Origin: Fomitopsis serialis
Lineage: Eukaryota > Basidiomycota > Agaricomycetes > Polyporales > Fomitopsidaceae
Direction of reading: 5' to 3'
Length of the DNA stretch: 64,000 nt
NCBI RefSeq assembly: GCF_022376445.1
Contig: NW_025954990.1
Span: forward strand, 338,837 to 402,836
Numbering within the stretch: the stretch's first letter is position 1; each line of letters opens with the position of its first letter. The notes under the pieces are model-generated. The model worked only from the letters and a program-made list of their open reading frames with translations, had not been told where the DNA came from and made no database searches. The position numbers and the translations under genes were made by a program. This document shows, piece after piece, positions 1 to 11,562 of this stretch.

Positions 1-1262
1 GGAATGGGCGTACGGACGGCTGGAACGAAGGCGCATAGGGCTGCCCAGATTGACTACAGACGGCTGGGAGCAGCCTGGCGCATAGGAATGACGATACCAA
101 CGGCTGAGAGGAGGGCGCATAGGGCTGTTCAGATTGAACTTGAAGCGGACTGTGATATGCCTGAGCTGGTCACTCCGGACCGTGGAAAAGGCTCCACGAA
201 GCTCGCTTGCTGCATGTGCGAAGTCCGAGTCCTCTGGAGACTCGTAGGGGTTGAAAGATAGCTCTAACGTCAATTGACGTAAGGCCGTGTTGTGCACTAA
301 TTTGCAAGGAGAATAATCTGGGAGATGTTCAAATCTCAGCGATGATCAACTCAGTAAGAGAACCTGGGGACTACTTGCCATGGAGTTGCAGAAAGCATTG
401 GCAATGGAAAGAGGTCAGAGACTGCCCCGAGATCTCGAGGAGCCGATTAAACTGTGCTTAGCGGCATGGTCCATATTCCGGCTGCGGCGGATCGACACCA
501 GAGCCACCAGTTCGACCAGAGAGCTGCAGATCCCCGAGCATACAAGCCAATCGGTCATGCATCCGAACGTCTGTACGTATTGCTCGGAGTACACTTTGAC
601 TCGGAGTCGCTTGAGCCGAATGTTGCAGGAATCCCGGAAACGTGAAAGGTCATCTTGGAGCCTAGCACCGGCGGTGTGCGGTAGTAGTGGCTGGACGAAT
701 AGCACGTTTTCCAAAACAGCTCCTCCAAAGACATAAACGCGCAGACAATTTGTCGCAACTGGGCAATGTTGCTCAGTTTGACTTCATGCAGGCGTAACGA
801 CACGATGTGCTTGAACTGGCGTAGCGCCCGATGGAAAGTCGGATCCATATCCGGACGCAGAATGTGAGTGATGTCGAGTACCTGCAGGGCGAGACATACA
901 TGGCCGAAGACCAGAGGGAAGGCGTCCAGGAAGGGGATACCGCCCCGGTGTTGCAAACTGTCCTCGATCACTGCGATATGTGTGGACTGTAGCCATCGCT
1001 GGACACGGGACGACATGCGTAGCTGCCTCACCAGCAAGTCGTAGCTCGCGCGTGATGCGATGACGACGGTGTAATAGAGGCAGAAAGCGGCGCGAGGATA
1101 CCATGCTCGGGAAATCAATGCGGCACTGGGCAGCATAGACCGGTCCATGTGTTCGATGACTTTCTCGTAGATTTCGATAGGAATGCGATCGGATATGCCG
1201 GTGGCGCGTGGTTGTGCTTTCTTGCGTCTCGACCTGCCAATGGAGAGAAGAACGTTCTGCAT
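1..1262 (-). pseudogene. Disrupted F-box protein gene (family member A), cut by the window edge
   Basis: The gene reads from an ATG at 1262 leftward. An N-terminal F-box (ISDRIPIEIYEKVIEHM, about residues 23-60) is followed by the LRR-like body shared with the other copies in this window (LDITHILRPDM, LRQIVCAF). The frame breaks near 700, inside the conserved LEEL.LENV stretch, and again near 430; each break fits one missing base. The second exon is recognisable at about 300-150 by LVHNTALRQL and ASELRGAFSTVRS, but after that the conserved tail is replaced by short degenerate repeats. F-box proteins are substrate receptors of SCF ubiquitin ligases; which substrate is unknown. The gene and about 180 bp of its 5' flank match, in inverted orientation, the gene starting at 24556. 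It may be a true pseudogene or an intact gene with consensus errors. Confidence 0.75.
16..140. repeat. Three degenerate direct repeats of about 40 bp
   Basis: Three units contain ACGGCTG followed by GGCGCATAGG, beginning near 17, 59 and 100. The first and third also share GCGCATAGGGCTG and CAGATTGA. They lie where the conserved C-terminal coding sequence of the neighbouring F-box copy should be, so the array has replaced or interrupted that end. The array may extend beyond the window. Confidence 0.6.
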
Positions 1263-1559
1263 GACCTGTCATGTCCCGCGTAGCGGCGTAAGTGACATGA
1301 AGCCTTGTGCAAGACGTACGTACCTGTTGACCTATGAGAGGAACCCCGTATACAGGTGCTGGGGGAGGGGGAGCGCGGGGGGTGGCCGTTAGGTTAAGTA
1401 GCTTGCGTACTACAAGGTTTGCTTGACCAAACCTTCTTCCATTCCCACTGTTATCTCTGTGTAAGCACTGCCCCGTGCGGTCCATATCAAAGCTGCGCTA
1501 AGTCAGATGCCACCAATAGTTGTGCTCTTCGCTGCCATATAACTATAAAGCCGGTTGAT
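1263..1559. other. 5' flank of F-box copy A
   Basis: About 1290-1460 is the upstream region of the gene at 1-1262. It matches 24370-24550, the upstream region of the F-box gene at 24556, in inverted orientation, for example GTAGTACGCAAGCTACTTAA in one copy and ATAGTACGCAAGCTACTTAA in the other. No separate gene is visible. Confidence 0.6.
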
Positions 1560-1990
1560 GCGCGCGCCAAGTCCTCACGCTGCTCCGTCGCATCGATGGA
1601 CCTCGGCGTCAAGCTTTCAAGGTCAAGGCGTTCCATATGCCCGATGATTACAAGTCGGCGCACGACTTTGCCAGAGCGATGGTCCCCATATGCCGGCTAT
1701 CCACGCCATGAAATGATCGGATTAGCTTGGGGACCTTTTGGCTATTCCACTTCGTGCTTGATTGGGCCATAAGACGTAGTGCGGTCCGCATGATAAAAGA
1801 GCACAAAATTCTCAGCACAACATGCGCCGCGTGACGGAACAGACTAGAGTCAGCTAGGTCAAATGCGGTTTATCGCGAGCAACCCGCGACGCACCGTACA
1901 CCCGTAGCCGATCCGTATCCCGATAGAACAGCGCTGTCGCTCTCCCGTACATTCCTAGGTAAATTGGTCAGGGAGTTTGCCATGTAAAAC
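1560..1990 (+). pseudogene. 3'-end fragment of an F-box gene with its downstream flank
   Basis: At 1590-1710 the DNA resembles the C-terminal codons of the F-box gene at 40842-42464, seen as the codons for VFHMPDDYKSA followed by DFARAIVPICR, with frame breaks. The following 280 bp (about 1710-1990) match, in inverted orientation, 40170-40440, which lies downstream of that gene. Examples are ACTTCGTGCTT, AGACGTAGTGCGGTCCGC and CGCGAGCAACCC. About 400 bp present downstream of the full gene are missing here. This is a truncated, decayed segmental duplicate, not a gene. Confidence 0.65.
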
Positions 1991-3444
1991 AACTGGACGG
2001 AGATGTTATACTAACTTATAGGAGCGGTATACCGGCTTCCATCAACCAAGTCGTCTGAATCCGCCGTTGTCGAAACAAACACGAGCAGGCCTCCGATATT
2101 GAGCTGTCAAGCATACGCAGATGTGTTACAAAACGAAAGCAACAACAATGTCGCTGGTGCCGGTGAGACACGCGATTGCGATATTCGACGACGAGTCGTC
2201 CTGATACCTTCGCGGCGCATGAAGCCTCCCGAACAGGGCGAAGTGTGGATAGCTGACGGTGGGCCTACAGCCTTGTGATGGCAAAGCAATTTCCAGCGTT
2301 CTAGAGCTAGAGCACCCACCAGTATATAGGCATGCAAAGCGTGGACGTTTGAACATCAAGCTGATTCTGCTGAAGGAGGAGGATCATTCTCAGATCGGCA
2401 ATCGACTCGGAGCAGACACGATCGCGTGACCAGTTTACTACGCGCAATCCTCCGAGACCGACGCGACATTCCTCTGCTGACTCGGCGTTCAGTTGAAACA
2501 TGCCACGATCTACTTTCGCAATGTACATGCAACTCATCTGCCTAAACACGTCTCTGATCAAATGTGAATCCCCGGGTGTCCATATTGGGATACAAGCTCG
2601 AGGTAATTAAGATGACGCGGACCGGACGACGCGACTTGGTTCAGGCCTTCAGGCCTTCAGGGCTTGGCTGTCAGATAATATCACCCTAAAGCTGTAAGTC
2701 CACCATTGAATCGCATCATCGTGTGTCTGATATCAATCACCGTGCAACGACTTGCGCATTGTAACTTAGTCCGTCATCCCACGGCCTTAACGAGTCTCTA
2801 CTCTACTACGACGTCTGTCTAATTCTATCAAGCACCGTCCAACTGCCCGATCCGCGCCAGTTTCTCGTCGGGAACCACAGGCTGTTCTAGAGGCGCTCCA
2901 TGATCCGAGTCCGGGTCGACGTACCTAGACAGGCTTGAGCAGCTACTAGAGCGGCTGTTTTGCATGAGTGGGAGAAGCCAGACTACCGTACGGCAGACAG
3001 TGTGTACACACGCAGAGCTGAGTTCTCACAGCACTCACATGGTGGGTAGTCTTCGCTCTAAGATCACATCACATATTGCCACCACCATGTCTTCCGACTT
3101 CCATGGCAACGGAGAGCACCGATTGGCGTGTCAGCGGACCAGTCTCGGTACATTCTCCTACTCGCAATGACAACGCAGGGAGGCTGCATAACTAGCGCTG
3201 GATCGAGGTATATGTCTTCGACCTCCGAGTCGCCTGCCCCTCTCTGGCACGTACCATTCAGCAAATAAAAATGCAAGATACTTACGTCAACACAGATGCC
3301 ATGAGTGATATCGGGGCCATCCCTTCTCAGGTCGGTCTATTCATCAGATGTTGTACCGTACAAGTCTCGCTGAATTATGACTACTAGGTACTTTCACCAG
3401 GCGTCTGAGCATCGAAGCAGCACCATACGTCGAAGACGAATCGG
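1991..3444. other. Gene-free stretch
   Basis: Only short, overlapping chance reading frames are present on both strands. No domain, conserved motif or clean exon-intron series was found. Confidence 0.5.
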
Positions 3445-3464
3445 ATGAAAGTCACGCGCGTGAT

Positions 3465-4909
3465 TTGGACGACTCAGAGGAACAGTGGGAGAAGAACTCG
3501 GTTGCGGATGGTGAAGACGATCGCACTGGGCCCTTTCAAGACTACCCCTTGCCGCGACTCCTCACTGAGCGTATCCCTCTCGAATTTTCGAGGGAGTCAT
3601 CGATCGCATCGACAGGTGCATGTTGCCCATCGCGGCGCTGGTTAGCTGGGCGTGGCATCCCCGAGCCATGCACAACCTGTACTGCAGTGTCGAGATTGCG
3701 TCGCGCACGAGCTACGACCTACTGGTGGAGCAGTCCCGCACATCGACGCGCATCAAGCGATGGCTCACAAATACTCACGAGCTGGTCATCCGGTCTCACA
3801 AAGACGCGAAGCTAGTGCAAGGGGACACCCCCTTCCTCGACGCACTCCCCCTCGTCTTTGCCAGTGCGTTGCCCTCGTCTTGCCAGTGCGTTGCCCGCCC
3901 TGCGAGCGCTCAAGGTCTACTGGGTGCTGCGTCCTGTTATGCACCCGACCTTCTATCTCGCGCTCTCACATTTTGGACACCTCACGTTATTGTGCTTGAC
4001 GCTTGTCCAGCTGTATAACACCCTCCAGCTACGCCGGATCATCTCTGCGTTCCCGCAATTGGAAGCCCTCGCCTTGTCTCGCGTTTCGTTCAGACAACCA
4101 CTTCCTGCCGGTCCCAGATATCAGCATCCGGCGGACCCTTCGTTAAGGCCTGAGTCGGGGATTAGGCTCAAACGGCTGGATATTCTTGCGAGTGACTACG
4201 AAGCCTCGCAGAGCCTCGAATACCTCGTCGACTGGCTTGTATGCTCTTCGATATACGCCTCCCTGAGCGACTTGGCCGTTGAACTCCGATTCGTCAAGAG
4301 TGCCGACTATAGGATCGCGTGCGATCAAGTCGATCGACTCCTCAGAGAAAGTGGGCCGTCTCTGACCTGCTTTCGTGAAACGCATGGCACTTCTCTCGGT
4401 GAAGTATATCTCCGATTCGCAGAGTTGGACAATCACTGATGTAGCCACATCCCACAGGTCATCCTGGTTACGAGTTTGCTCACAATACGTCCTTACACCG
4501 CTTGAAGTCGGACCTGAACGTTGAGCTCAGACAACCAGAAGAGAACTGGCCAGCAGTAGTAGCCAATCTACGTGCCACCCTGTCCTCTGTGCGAAGCCAC
4601 GCACTTGCGCACATCACGCTCGACTTCTACGTCTGGCTCGCCGACGGCCTGGAACCGGAGAAGTTCAATCCGTCCGGCGACAGATTCGACTCGCAGTTGC
4701 GCAGCCTACACGACGTCGCGGTTCGGCCGTACTTCGACGCGCTGAGGAGCGTCGATGTCAGGATGCGAATATATTACAGCCCTGGGGAACAGAGCAAGGA
4801 GCTGGCGGACGACGTCGCCCGAGCGGTCGTTCCCATGTTGCGGCGACTACTCAGGCCGTGGCACGATCGCGGGATAGTCAATGTCTCCTACAAGGGTTGG
4901 AGTTACTAG
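3465..4909 (+). pseudogene. Disrupted F-box protein gene (family member B)
   Basis: The gene has the family layout: an acidic N-terminus, an F-box (LTERIPLE ... MLPIAALVSWAWHPRA), an LRR-like body (VLRPVMHPTFYLALSHF, LRRIISAFPQLEAL), an intron near 4385-4470, then a C-terminal exon with AHNTSLHRL, LHDVAVRPYFDALRSVDV and PWHDRGIVNVSY, ending in TAG at 4909. Two lesions break the frame. One base is missing in the F-box near 3587, where LEVFEGVIDRI is expected. A 22-bp tandem duplication lies at 3851-3895. The second lesion is a real structural change and not a homopolymer miscall, so this copy is probably non-functional even if the first were an error. Confidence 0.75.
3851..3895 (+). repeat. 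23/22-bp tandem duplication in F-box copy B
   Basis: Positions 3851-3873 and 3874-3895 are the same sequence except for one T lost from a TTT run in the second copy. The net 22-bp gain shifts the frame exactly where paralogues read LVFA..LPALRVL. Confidence 0.9.
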
Positions 4910-6224
4910 GTGGTGATGCGGACGGCGTGCGCGTGCCGGTCACTATCAATGCGTATGTCGCCTATGATCCCATAGACATTCGATACAGCATGCCATTGAT
5001 AACAGCGCACTATAGGTCCTCGGGATCGTACGTCAATGCCCGCATTCATTTTCTGTGTCGAGAGAGGAGAGATGAGCTTTGGGGTGGTTGACCCAGAACT
5101 TCAACTTCACCGTCTCGTCAACGCCCGGTGAAGTCGCTCGTCTGCCGGCAAGTAGCGTTTAGATAGGGCGAGCCCGAGCAGTACGTCGGCGCAGTCCCCG
5201 CTCCTACTGTTCACTTGGCCCGCATGGTGATTCCGTATGTACCGACTGCCATCAATAGCAGTCATAAATTTCCGTCCGGTGACATCTTGTCGTCGTTCAG
5301 TTACTTGACGAACAATTTCACGGCAAATTAACACATAACGGGGAATAAATCCAACGACACTCAGCTTGACGGAAATAAACATCACTCGAACACCCACGTG
5401 GTTTTGACGTACAACACCTTCCTCTCATGGAAGTGCACCTTCCCAATCCGTAAACCGTTTGCTCTCGCCGTTCATCTCGGTTTGTCTCCGAGACAGTTTC
5501 TATGATAAGTAGGTCCTTGCCTGTCAAAGGTATGTGCACTTAAGGCGGACTTGTGCCCGCACGAACAAACGATGCGAACATCGCGCGAAAGTTACTGGTG
5601 ACGAGGGAGACGGAGACGCATCGACCAGGCGAGCCAGGAGGAGGAGAACAGCACCAAATCGCTTACTGACCACGCGCACGGTTCGGCGCTCAAGCGCATT
5701 GCATCGATGGTGCTCTCATTATTGTGCAGCTGATTTGGTCTTGTCGACAGGACGTAAAACAGCTCGTGCGTGTATCGTGCAAGACACAGCCTAGTCAAAT
5801 TGTGAGTCGTGCCAGCCCACGTCCAATACAATTGTTGGCTCACCAGATGCTAGGCGTTCGCTTCCGCGCAAGCACACCATCTTCTACAAAAAAAGATGGT
5901 ACGATGGGTGCAAGACGGCCAGGCTGTTTCTTCACCTGGCTTCGAAATTCCCGCAAATGCAGGACGCGAAGACAACGCGAAGAGCAGGAGAAGCGTCGAA
6001 GGAGGTCGAAGGTGGCGCGCGATCCCCACGCGTCGGGTTTCGCCCCTAATGAGGAATTAACCCGCACGTGATCGGGCGCGGCGTGGATTTATGGGCGCTA
6101 GGGAACTAGACTTGATCGCGTCAGATTCCGCCGCCCAAAATTCAAAGTCAAAATGCTGCGTCTCTTGACTCGTCCCATTCGTCCCATCCATCCTACCGCC
6201 CTCGCCCCCGCCGCACGCAGAACG
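4910..6224. other. Intergenic region upstream of SHMT
   Basis: No reading frame here is supported by motifs or splice structure. The last 150 bp are pyrimidine-rich and precede the SHMT start. No clear TATA box is seen for SHMT, as is usual for a housekeeping gene. Confidence 0.5.
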
Positions 6225-8367
6225 ATGGCCTCCATCCCCGATTTTGTGCGCATTTATCTCCAATTTTTTGCTGTACTCGCATCGTGACTAACTGTCTTGG
6301 TGCTGCAGAACAAGACGCTCTATGCCCCACTCGCCGAGGTCGACCCGGAGGTGAAGAATATTATCGACAAGGAGACATGGAGGCAGTTTTCGGGCCTGGA
6401 GCTCATCGCTTCTGAGGTGTGTTAAATCTACATGGCCCTGCGCTCGCGACACTCACATGCAAGCCAGAACCTGACGAGTCAAGCCGTCATGGAGGCTAAC
6501 GGGTCCATCCTCACGAACAAGTACTCGGAGGGTCTCCCAAACGCCCGGTACTACGGCGGCAACGAATGGATCGACGAGCTCGAGCTGCTCTGCAGGAAGC
6601 GTGCGCTCGAGGCGTTCCACCTCGACCCCTCCAAGTGGGGTGTCAACGTCCAGCCATACTCTGGTAGCGTATGTGTCCTGTCCTTCGTCGCTGTCTCCAC
6701 GCTCATCTGATCCGCATCACAGACCGCTAAGTAGGCATCGTACGTTGATACCCTGTTGCACTATTGACGCGTCCTCTTCAGCTTCGCCGCCCTAACTGCG
6801 CTCCTCCAGCCCCAGGACAGGCTCATGGGTCTCGGGCTTCCGGACGGCGGTCACCTGACGCACGGCTACTACGTGCGTACACACATTCTCCTTCGCTTCT
6901 CCGAACACCCTCAAATAGATGCGGGGAGGCTGCATCCGACAATATATTGTGAGCCGGCAGACGTTGTTCGGAACGGGGTGCACGTTGTCTGGAGGATGCG
7001 AGCCTCCGCCGCCTCCCAGCGCACGACGCCCGAGCTCTTGAGAGACTTTCGGAGTGATCGTCCTGAGCCCTTGAGCCACTAGGAGTCATGCATGCGGATA
7101 TCTTTGTCAATGCATAGCCACCGTGTCCAGTCTAATCTTTCCATTGATCCTCATCTTGCGCTCTATAATGCCACTCCACTGACATTTCGCTTGCAGACTG
7201 CCAAGAAGAAGATGACGGCGTCGTCCATCTACTTCCAGTCGTTCCCGTACGGGTTAGACTCGACGACACAGCTCATCGACTACAAGCAGCTCGCGTCGCA
7301 GGCGAAGATCTTCAAGCCGCAGCTCGTCATCTGCGGTGCGTCGGCGTACCCGCGGGACTGGGACTATGCCGCGCTCCGTGCCGTTGCGGATGAGCATGGC
7401 GCGTTCCTGATGGCGGACATCGCACACACGAGCGGCCTCGTCGCTGCCGGGGAGCTCGCGGATCCGTTTGAGTACTGTGACGTTGTCACGACCACGACGT
7501 GAGTCTCCTATCCCGTCTGTCCCGAGCACGGATCGCCGACGTGTTCCGGGAATAGGCACAAGACCCTCCGTGGTCCCCGCGCGGGTCTGATCTTCTTCAG
7601 GAAAGACTCCGAGAAGGCAAAGGACCTCGAGAAGCGCGTGAACGACGCGGTGTTCCCTGCCTGCCAGGGTGGCCCGCACAACAACGTCAGTTGTCTCTCA
7701 TCGTATGCGGCGATCAGTGGCTGACAATCATGGATTCCAGACCATTGCTGGTATTGCCACCGCCCTCAAGCAGGCGTGCTCGCCAACATGGAAGGCATAC
7801 GCCAAGCAGGTCATCGCAAACGCCAAGACGCTCGGTGACGAGCTCGTCGGAACGGTTACAAGCTGCAGACGAAGGGCACGGACAACCACCTCGTCCTCTG
7901 GGACCTGCGGCCACTCGGTCTCACCGGGAGCAAGCTCGAGAAGCTGTGTGACCTCGTTGGGATCACCATCAACAGTACGTTTCTCGTTGTAATCCCACGG
8001 GACCACGCACTGACTTGCACGAACAGAGAACGCGGTCTCGGGCGACGCCTCTGCGCAGACGCCGGGTGGTATTCGCCTGGGCACGTCGGCGCTCACGTCA
8101 CGCAACATGCTCGAGGGCGACATGAAGGTCGTGGCGGGCTTCCTGCACCGTGCGGTGCAGCTCGCGCTTGTGCTCCAGAAAGAGGCGGGTAGCAAGCTCC
8201 TGAAGGACTTTGTGCGCGTCGCGGTTACGGAGGAGGAGGGCAAGGAGGGCGCGAAGGGCGTGAAGGCGCTCCGGAGGGAGGTCCACACGTTCGCGAGGCG
8301 GTGGCCGGTGCCTGGCGTGGACGTGAGCACGCTCCAGAGACCGCAGGGCATCGAGGAGGACGATTGA
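6225..8367 (+). CDS. Serine hydroxymethyltransferase (glycine/serine one-carbon enzyme)
   Basis: This PLP enzyme interconverts serine and glycine and charges tetrahydrofolate with a one-carbon unit. Nine exons fit: 6225-6245, 6309-6416, 6468-6668, 6723-6730, 6782-6872, 7197-7498, 7556-7685, 7741-7974 and 8027-8367, giving about 478 residues, the usual size. Diagnostic stretches are [40 protein letters not shown], the PLP-binding TTTTHKTLRG (lysine at about 246), [14 protein letters not shown] and [13 protein letters not shown]. No mitochondrial presequence is obvious, so it is probably cytosolic. Exon 8 is one base short: after DELVG (about 7849) a base is missing before the codons for NGYKLQT. 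Such a gene is expected to be essential, so a lost G in the assembly is likelier than inactivation. Confidence 0.93.
6723..6730 (+). other. 8-nt micro-exon of SHMT
   Basis: ACCGCTAA lies between a CACAG acceptor and a GTAGGC donor. It joins the preceding YSGS codons to CTTCGCC to spell the invariant SHMT sequence SGSTANF. Without it, T, A and most of N are missing and the frame is lost. Confidence 0.85.
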
Positions 8368-9557
8368 GCGGGTGGTGAGTAGTCTTGGGTCCGCGGATTG
8401 TTTCTGGTGTAAAAGGGCGGGACGTTCAACATGGTCCGGCCTGCGCTGGCGGTTCAACTTCGCCCGGTCGTAGATGTATTGTAGAACTAGCCTTCCACAG
8501 GTGTATTCTTAGCGTGCTATCGATCCTAGTCGTAATTGCTTTCGCAGCTTCAAGGTCTGCCATCAACAAGTTGGAGCAGGCGGTGCGTCGTATGTACGTC
8601 CCTTCTCCGTGGCATTTTGTTTGGAAGATGACACTGATCGGGCACAACTTACCAGCTGTTGAGTTTCGTCACTGCTTGAACCTCAGCCGGGATTCGGTTC
8701 TGGATCCAAGCAAGGTCATCCAACGATGATCGATCTTTATACGCATCGCTATCACTGCATCTCATGTTGCTGCGATCATCTGTCGACCACAAGGGAGTAG
8801 GGTCAGAGCGCGGGGCCCTGTTTTCACCATCTGGTAGTTGGCTGGTATGCGCCGTTTGGGGCCACGGGATCATGGGATGGTTGGCGAGCGCGCAGCTGCG
8901 TGCAGTGCTAACATCGTGCCCTCTTTGATCCATCGTCACAGCTTCCGAGTCGGAGACGTGGTGAGACGTCTCGGGCCTCTCGTGCCTCTCGTGCTGCCGC
9001 GCGTGCACCTGGACCGTTCGATAGGTACGTGCGCCGTCCGGCCGCTTCAGCGCAATCATACATCATTTACATGGACAGCCTCGCCGGCAATTTCGTTGAT
9101 GCATGACGAAAGAGGTGAAGGGGCCGACTTGCCAGAGCGCTGACACTTGGCGGCACGGGTATCTTGCGGGTATGCATCGTCAAATCACCGTGGTTGTGCT
9201 CGGGAGGCGCCCATAAACTGGGCGGTCCTGTTCGACGGTGCCTCCGGGATCCTGTCTAATGTAGCCAAATGTAACAGTCCAAGGCTCCACAATATCAGAC
9301 TCATCATGATCGCTGTCCAACCTGTTCCGCTCTCGCATGTTTCGCATTACCGGGGCTCATATATAGCTGCACCCTCGCGCATGCGTTGCTGCATTTCTTT
9401 TCCTCTTTTCTTCTTCCACTGAGCCTAGTGCCCAGTCCGGTTTTTCATCTGTTGCTGGTCTTCACTCGCTTTCTTCCAGGTTACCTTGTTTACGCCCTTG
9501 GGCATCCATCCACCTTACGTCGCATCGCTCATCCCCGCTGTTCTTGACGAACTCATC
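8368..9557. other. Intergenic region between SHMT and secreted protein gene 1
   Basis: No supported gene. The right part is the promoter and 5' leader of the gene at 9558, ending in a pyrimidine-rich leader. Confidence 0.5.
9360..9365 (+). promoter_or_regulatory. TATA box of secreted protein gene 1
   Basis: TATATA within CATATATAGCTGCACC lies 193 bp before the ATG at 9558. The neighbouring paralogue has the same arrangement, with TATATAA about 230 bp before its ATG. This suggests strong TATA-driven expression and a leader of 150-200 nt in both. Confidence 0.6.
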
Positions 9558-11264
9558 ATGTCCCGCTTCACGTCCCCCTTCGCTTTCCTCCTCGTTGCGA
9601 TCCTGGCGATCCAGTCCTCGGTTGTGGCTGCGCCCATCCAAGAGCGTGCACCGTTTGTGCGCCCTCATGGTACGTCTCGCGTGCACGTCTTCTGAGAAAC
9701 ATTTCGCTGACGTTCGGCATCGCCTCCAGTCGCTACCTCTTCCGTGACGAGCTTCGTTGCTCGCGCGACCGGATCCCACCAGCTGCCATGGAACCGCCGC
9801 CAGGTAGATGACACAGGTAGCGACCCCCTGAGCGGCATGAACCCCACCTCCGGGCCTCCAGGAGACGCCACTAGCACCGCCTCGAGCGCCGGTTCCACCG
9901 ACGCCTGTGGTTTGGGCTCGCCAGCCGGCAGTGGTATCGCATCCGGTACAGATGCCTCGAGCTCGAGCGGGTCGGACGGCGCTACGCCCACCGATAGTTC
10001 TACGGATGGGGCTGCTCCCACTGGGAGTTCCACGGATGGTGCTGCGCCTACGGATGGCGCTACTCCGACGGGCGGTGCTACTTCCGCTGACGGCTCTGCC
10101 CCGACCAGCGGTGCAGCCCCGTCCGATGGCTCGAGCTCTGGGAAGCGACTGCGACCACCACGGTCACCGTTACGGTCACTGCGCCCGCCGCTGGCAGCAC
10201 CGACCCTTCCGGTACTGGTTCCGGTCTGCCGGGTAGCGTCCCCACCGATACGCCCACTGGCTCTTCTGGTACGGATGGCTCGAGCAGCTCGACGGATGGG
10301 TCTGGAAGCGCGACGGCCAGCGACAGCTCTGCCGGAGCTGCCCCCACGGACTCAGGTGCTCCCGATAGCTCTGCCCCGACTGCGGGTGCGACGCCCACGG
10401 CTGATCCTTCGTCTGCCGATGGCACGGGCGCGACACCGTCCCCTTCAGATGGTACAGGCGCGACACCCACCGACTCGTCCGATCCGGCGGATGCTACTGG
10501 CGGCGCCTCCGCGACTGGCACTGACTCGTCGTCGTCTAGCGCGACCAGTGACCCGGCCGCGACCCCGACAGATGCGTCCTCATCTGCGGGCGCGTCTGGA
10601 ACGGACTCCGCATCAACAGGTGCCACCAGTGATGGTGCGTCGGCCGCCTCCGCTGCGACGAGCGACGCAGGTTCCTCGACTGCTTCCACGGATGCAGGCG
10701 CTTCTGCAACTGACTCTGCCTCGTCCGCGTCCGCGACCGGCGGTGCCTCCGCAACCGACTCTGCCTCGTCATCTGCCGCGACGTCTGACGCGTCTGCAAG
10801 CCCTACGGACTCGAGCGCCGCTACGCCTACTGCCACGGATTCTGCCGCATCGAGCGGGGCCAGCGCGTCTGCCACCGACTCTGCCGCCTCATCTGCTGCG
10901 ACGTCTGGCGCATCTGCAAGTGTCACGGACTCAAGCGCTACGCCTACTGCCACGGACTCCGCAGCGTCAAGCGATGCTAGCGCCTCTCCCACCGACTCCG
11001 CTGCTTCATCCGCTGCAACGTCGGGTGCTGCGTCCGCACTGACTCGTCCGCGTCGTCTACCCCCACGGCGACAGACTCTAGCACCGACTCTGCCTCATCC
11101 ACCGGCTCTGCCTCGTCCACCGACTCTGGAAGCTCTTCCGCGCCCACTGACGGCTCTTCCACGGGTACGGACGCGTCGCTGGCTCGCCTACTGGGGCCGC
11201 AGTGCCCACGCCCATGAAGATGCGCCGCGTGCCCCTGCGCCGCATGTACGAGGGGGTGCACTGA
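9558..11264 (+). CDS. Secreted Ser/Thr/Ala-rich low-complexity protein 1 (frame broken in the given sequence)
   Basis: Exon 1 (9558-9669) encodes a signal peptide (MSRFTSPFAFLLVAILAIQ, then a small-residue cleavage region). A phase-1 intron ends at 9729. The mature part begins with a dibasic RRQ site and continues as hundreds of residues rich in Ser, Thr, Ala, Gly and Asp, with recurring TDS, ATDSA and GASA, plus one ATTTVTVT island. Three places (about 10141, 11038 and 11178) each lack one base. Reading across them keeps the same composition and ends in a basic tail (PMKMRRVPLRRMYEGVH) with TGA at 11264, about 550 residues. It is likely an O-glycosylated cell-wall or matrix protein; the function is unknown. 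It shares start, intron phase, dibasic site and TTTVTVT motif with the gene at 12664. Confidence 0.75.
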
Positions 11265-11562
11265 TCCTGACCGAAGCTCCATGATGACGAACGCCCCCGG
11301 ATTACGACACGACGGCGATGCCCATTTATTGTTTAAGTTATCAACTATCACGATTAACGACACAGACTCGGCCGACCTGGGCGTCGGCCACTAGTGCACG
11401 CGTGCTTGATGGACTGAATATATAGCTGTCGTAGCCGTTGCACTATGCATTTTTGACTGGAGGTCTCCCCACGATTGTCTGGTGTGATGTTAGCTATGTT
11501 CGATGAACCCTGGAGGGTACGGCACATCAGTACTTGAAGAGACCGTCGCCGCCATTTGCGTA

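Noticed and set aside
6225..8367. SHMT as a true pseudogene
   Set aside because: All other exons, splice sites and active-site residues are intact; one missing G in a G run is more simply a sequence error. Read data could overturn this.
10078..10992. A 304-codon minus-strand frame rich in Ala, Glu and Val opposite secreted protein gene 1
   Set aside because: It is the antisense shadow of the GC-rich Ser/Ala/Thr repeats; it has no independent motif and repeats exactly where the sense repeats do.
10143..11042. Arg/Pro/Leu-rich tail predicted by reading straight on in secreted protein gene 1
   Set aside because: The neighbouring frame continues the Ser/Thr/Ala composition and contains the TTTVTVT motif shared with the paralogue; the Arg/Pro-rich reading is the result of a frame break.
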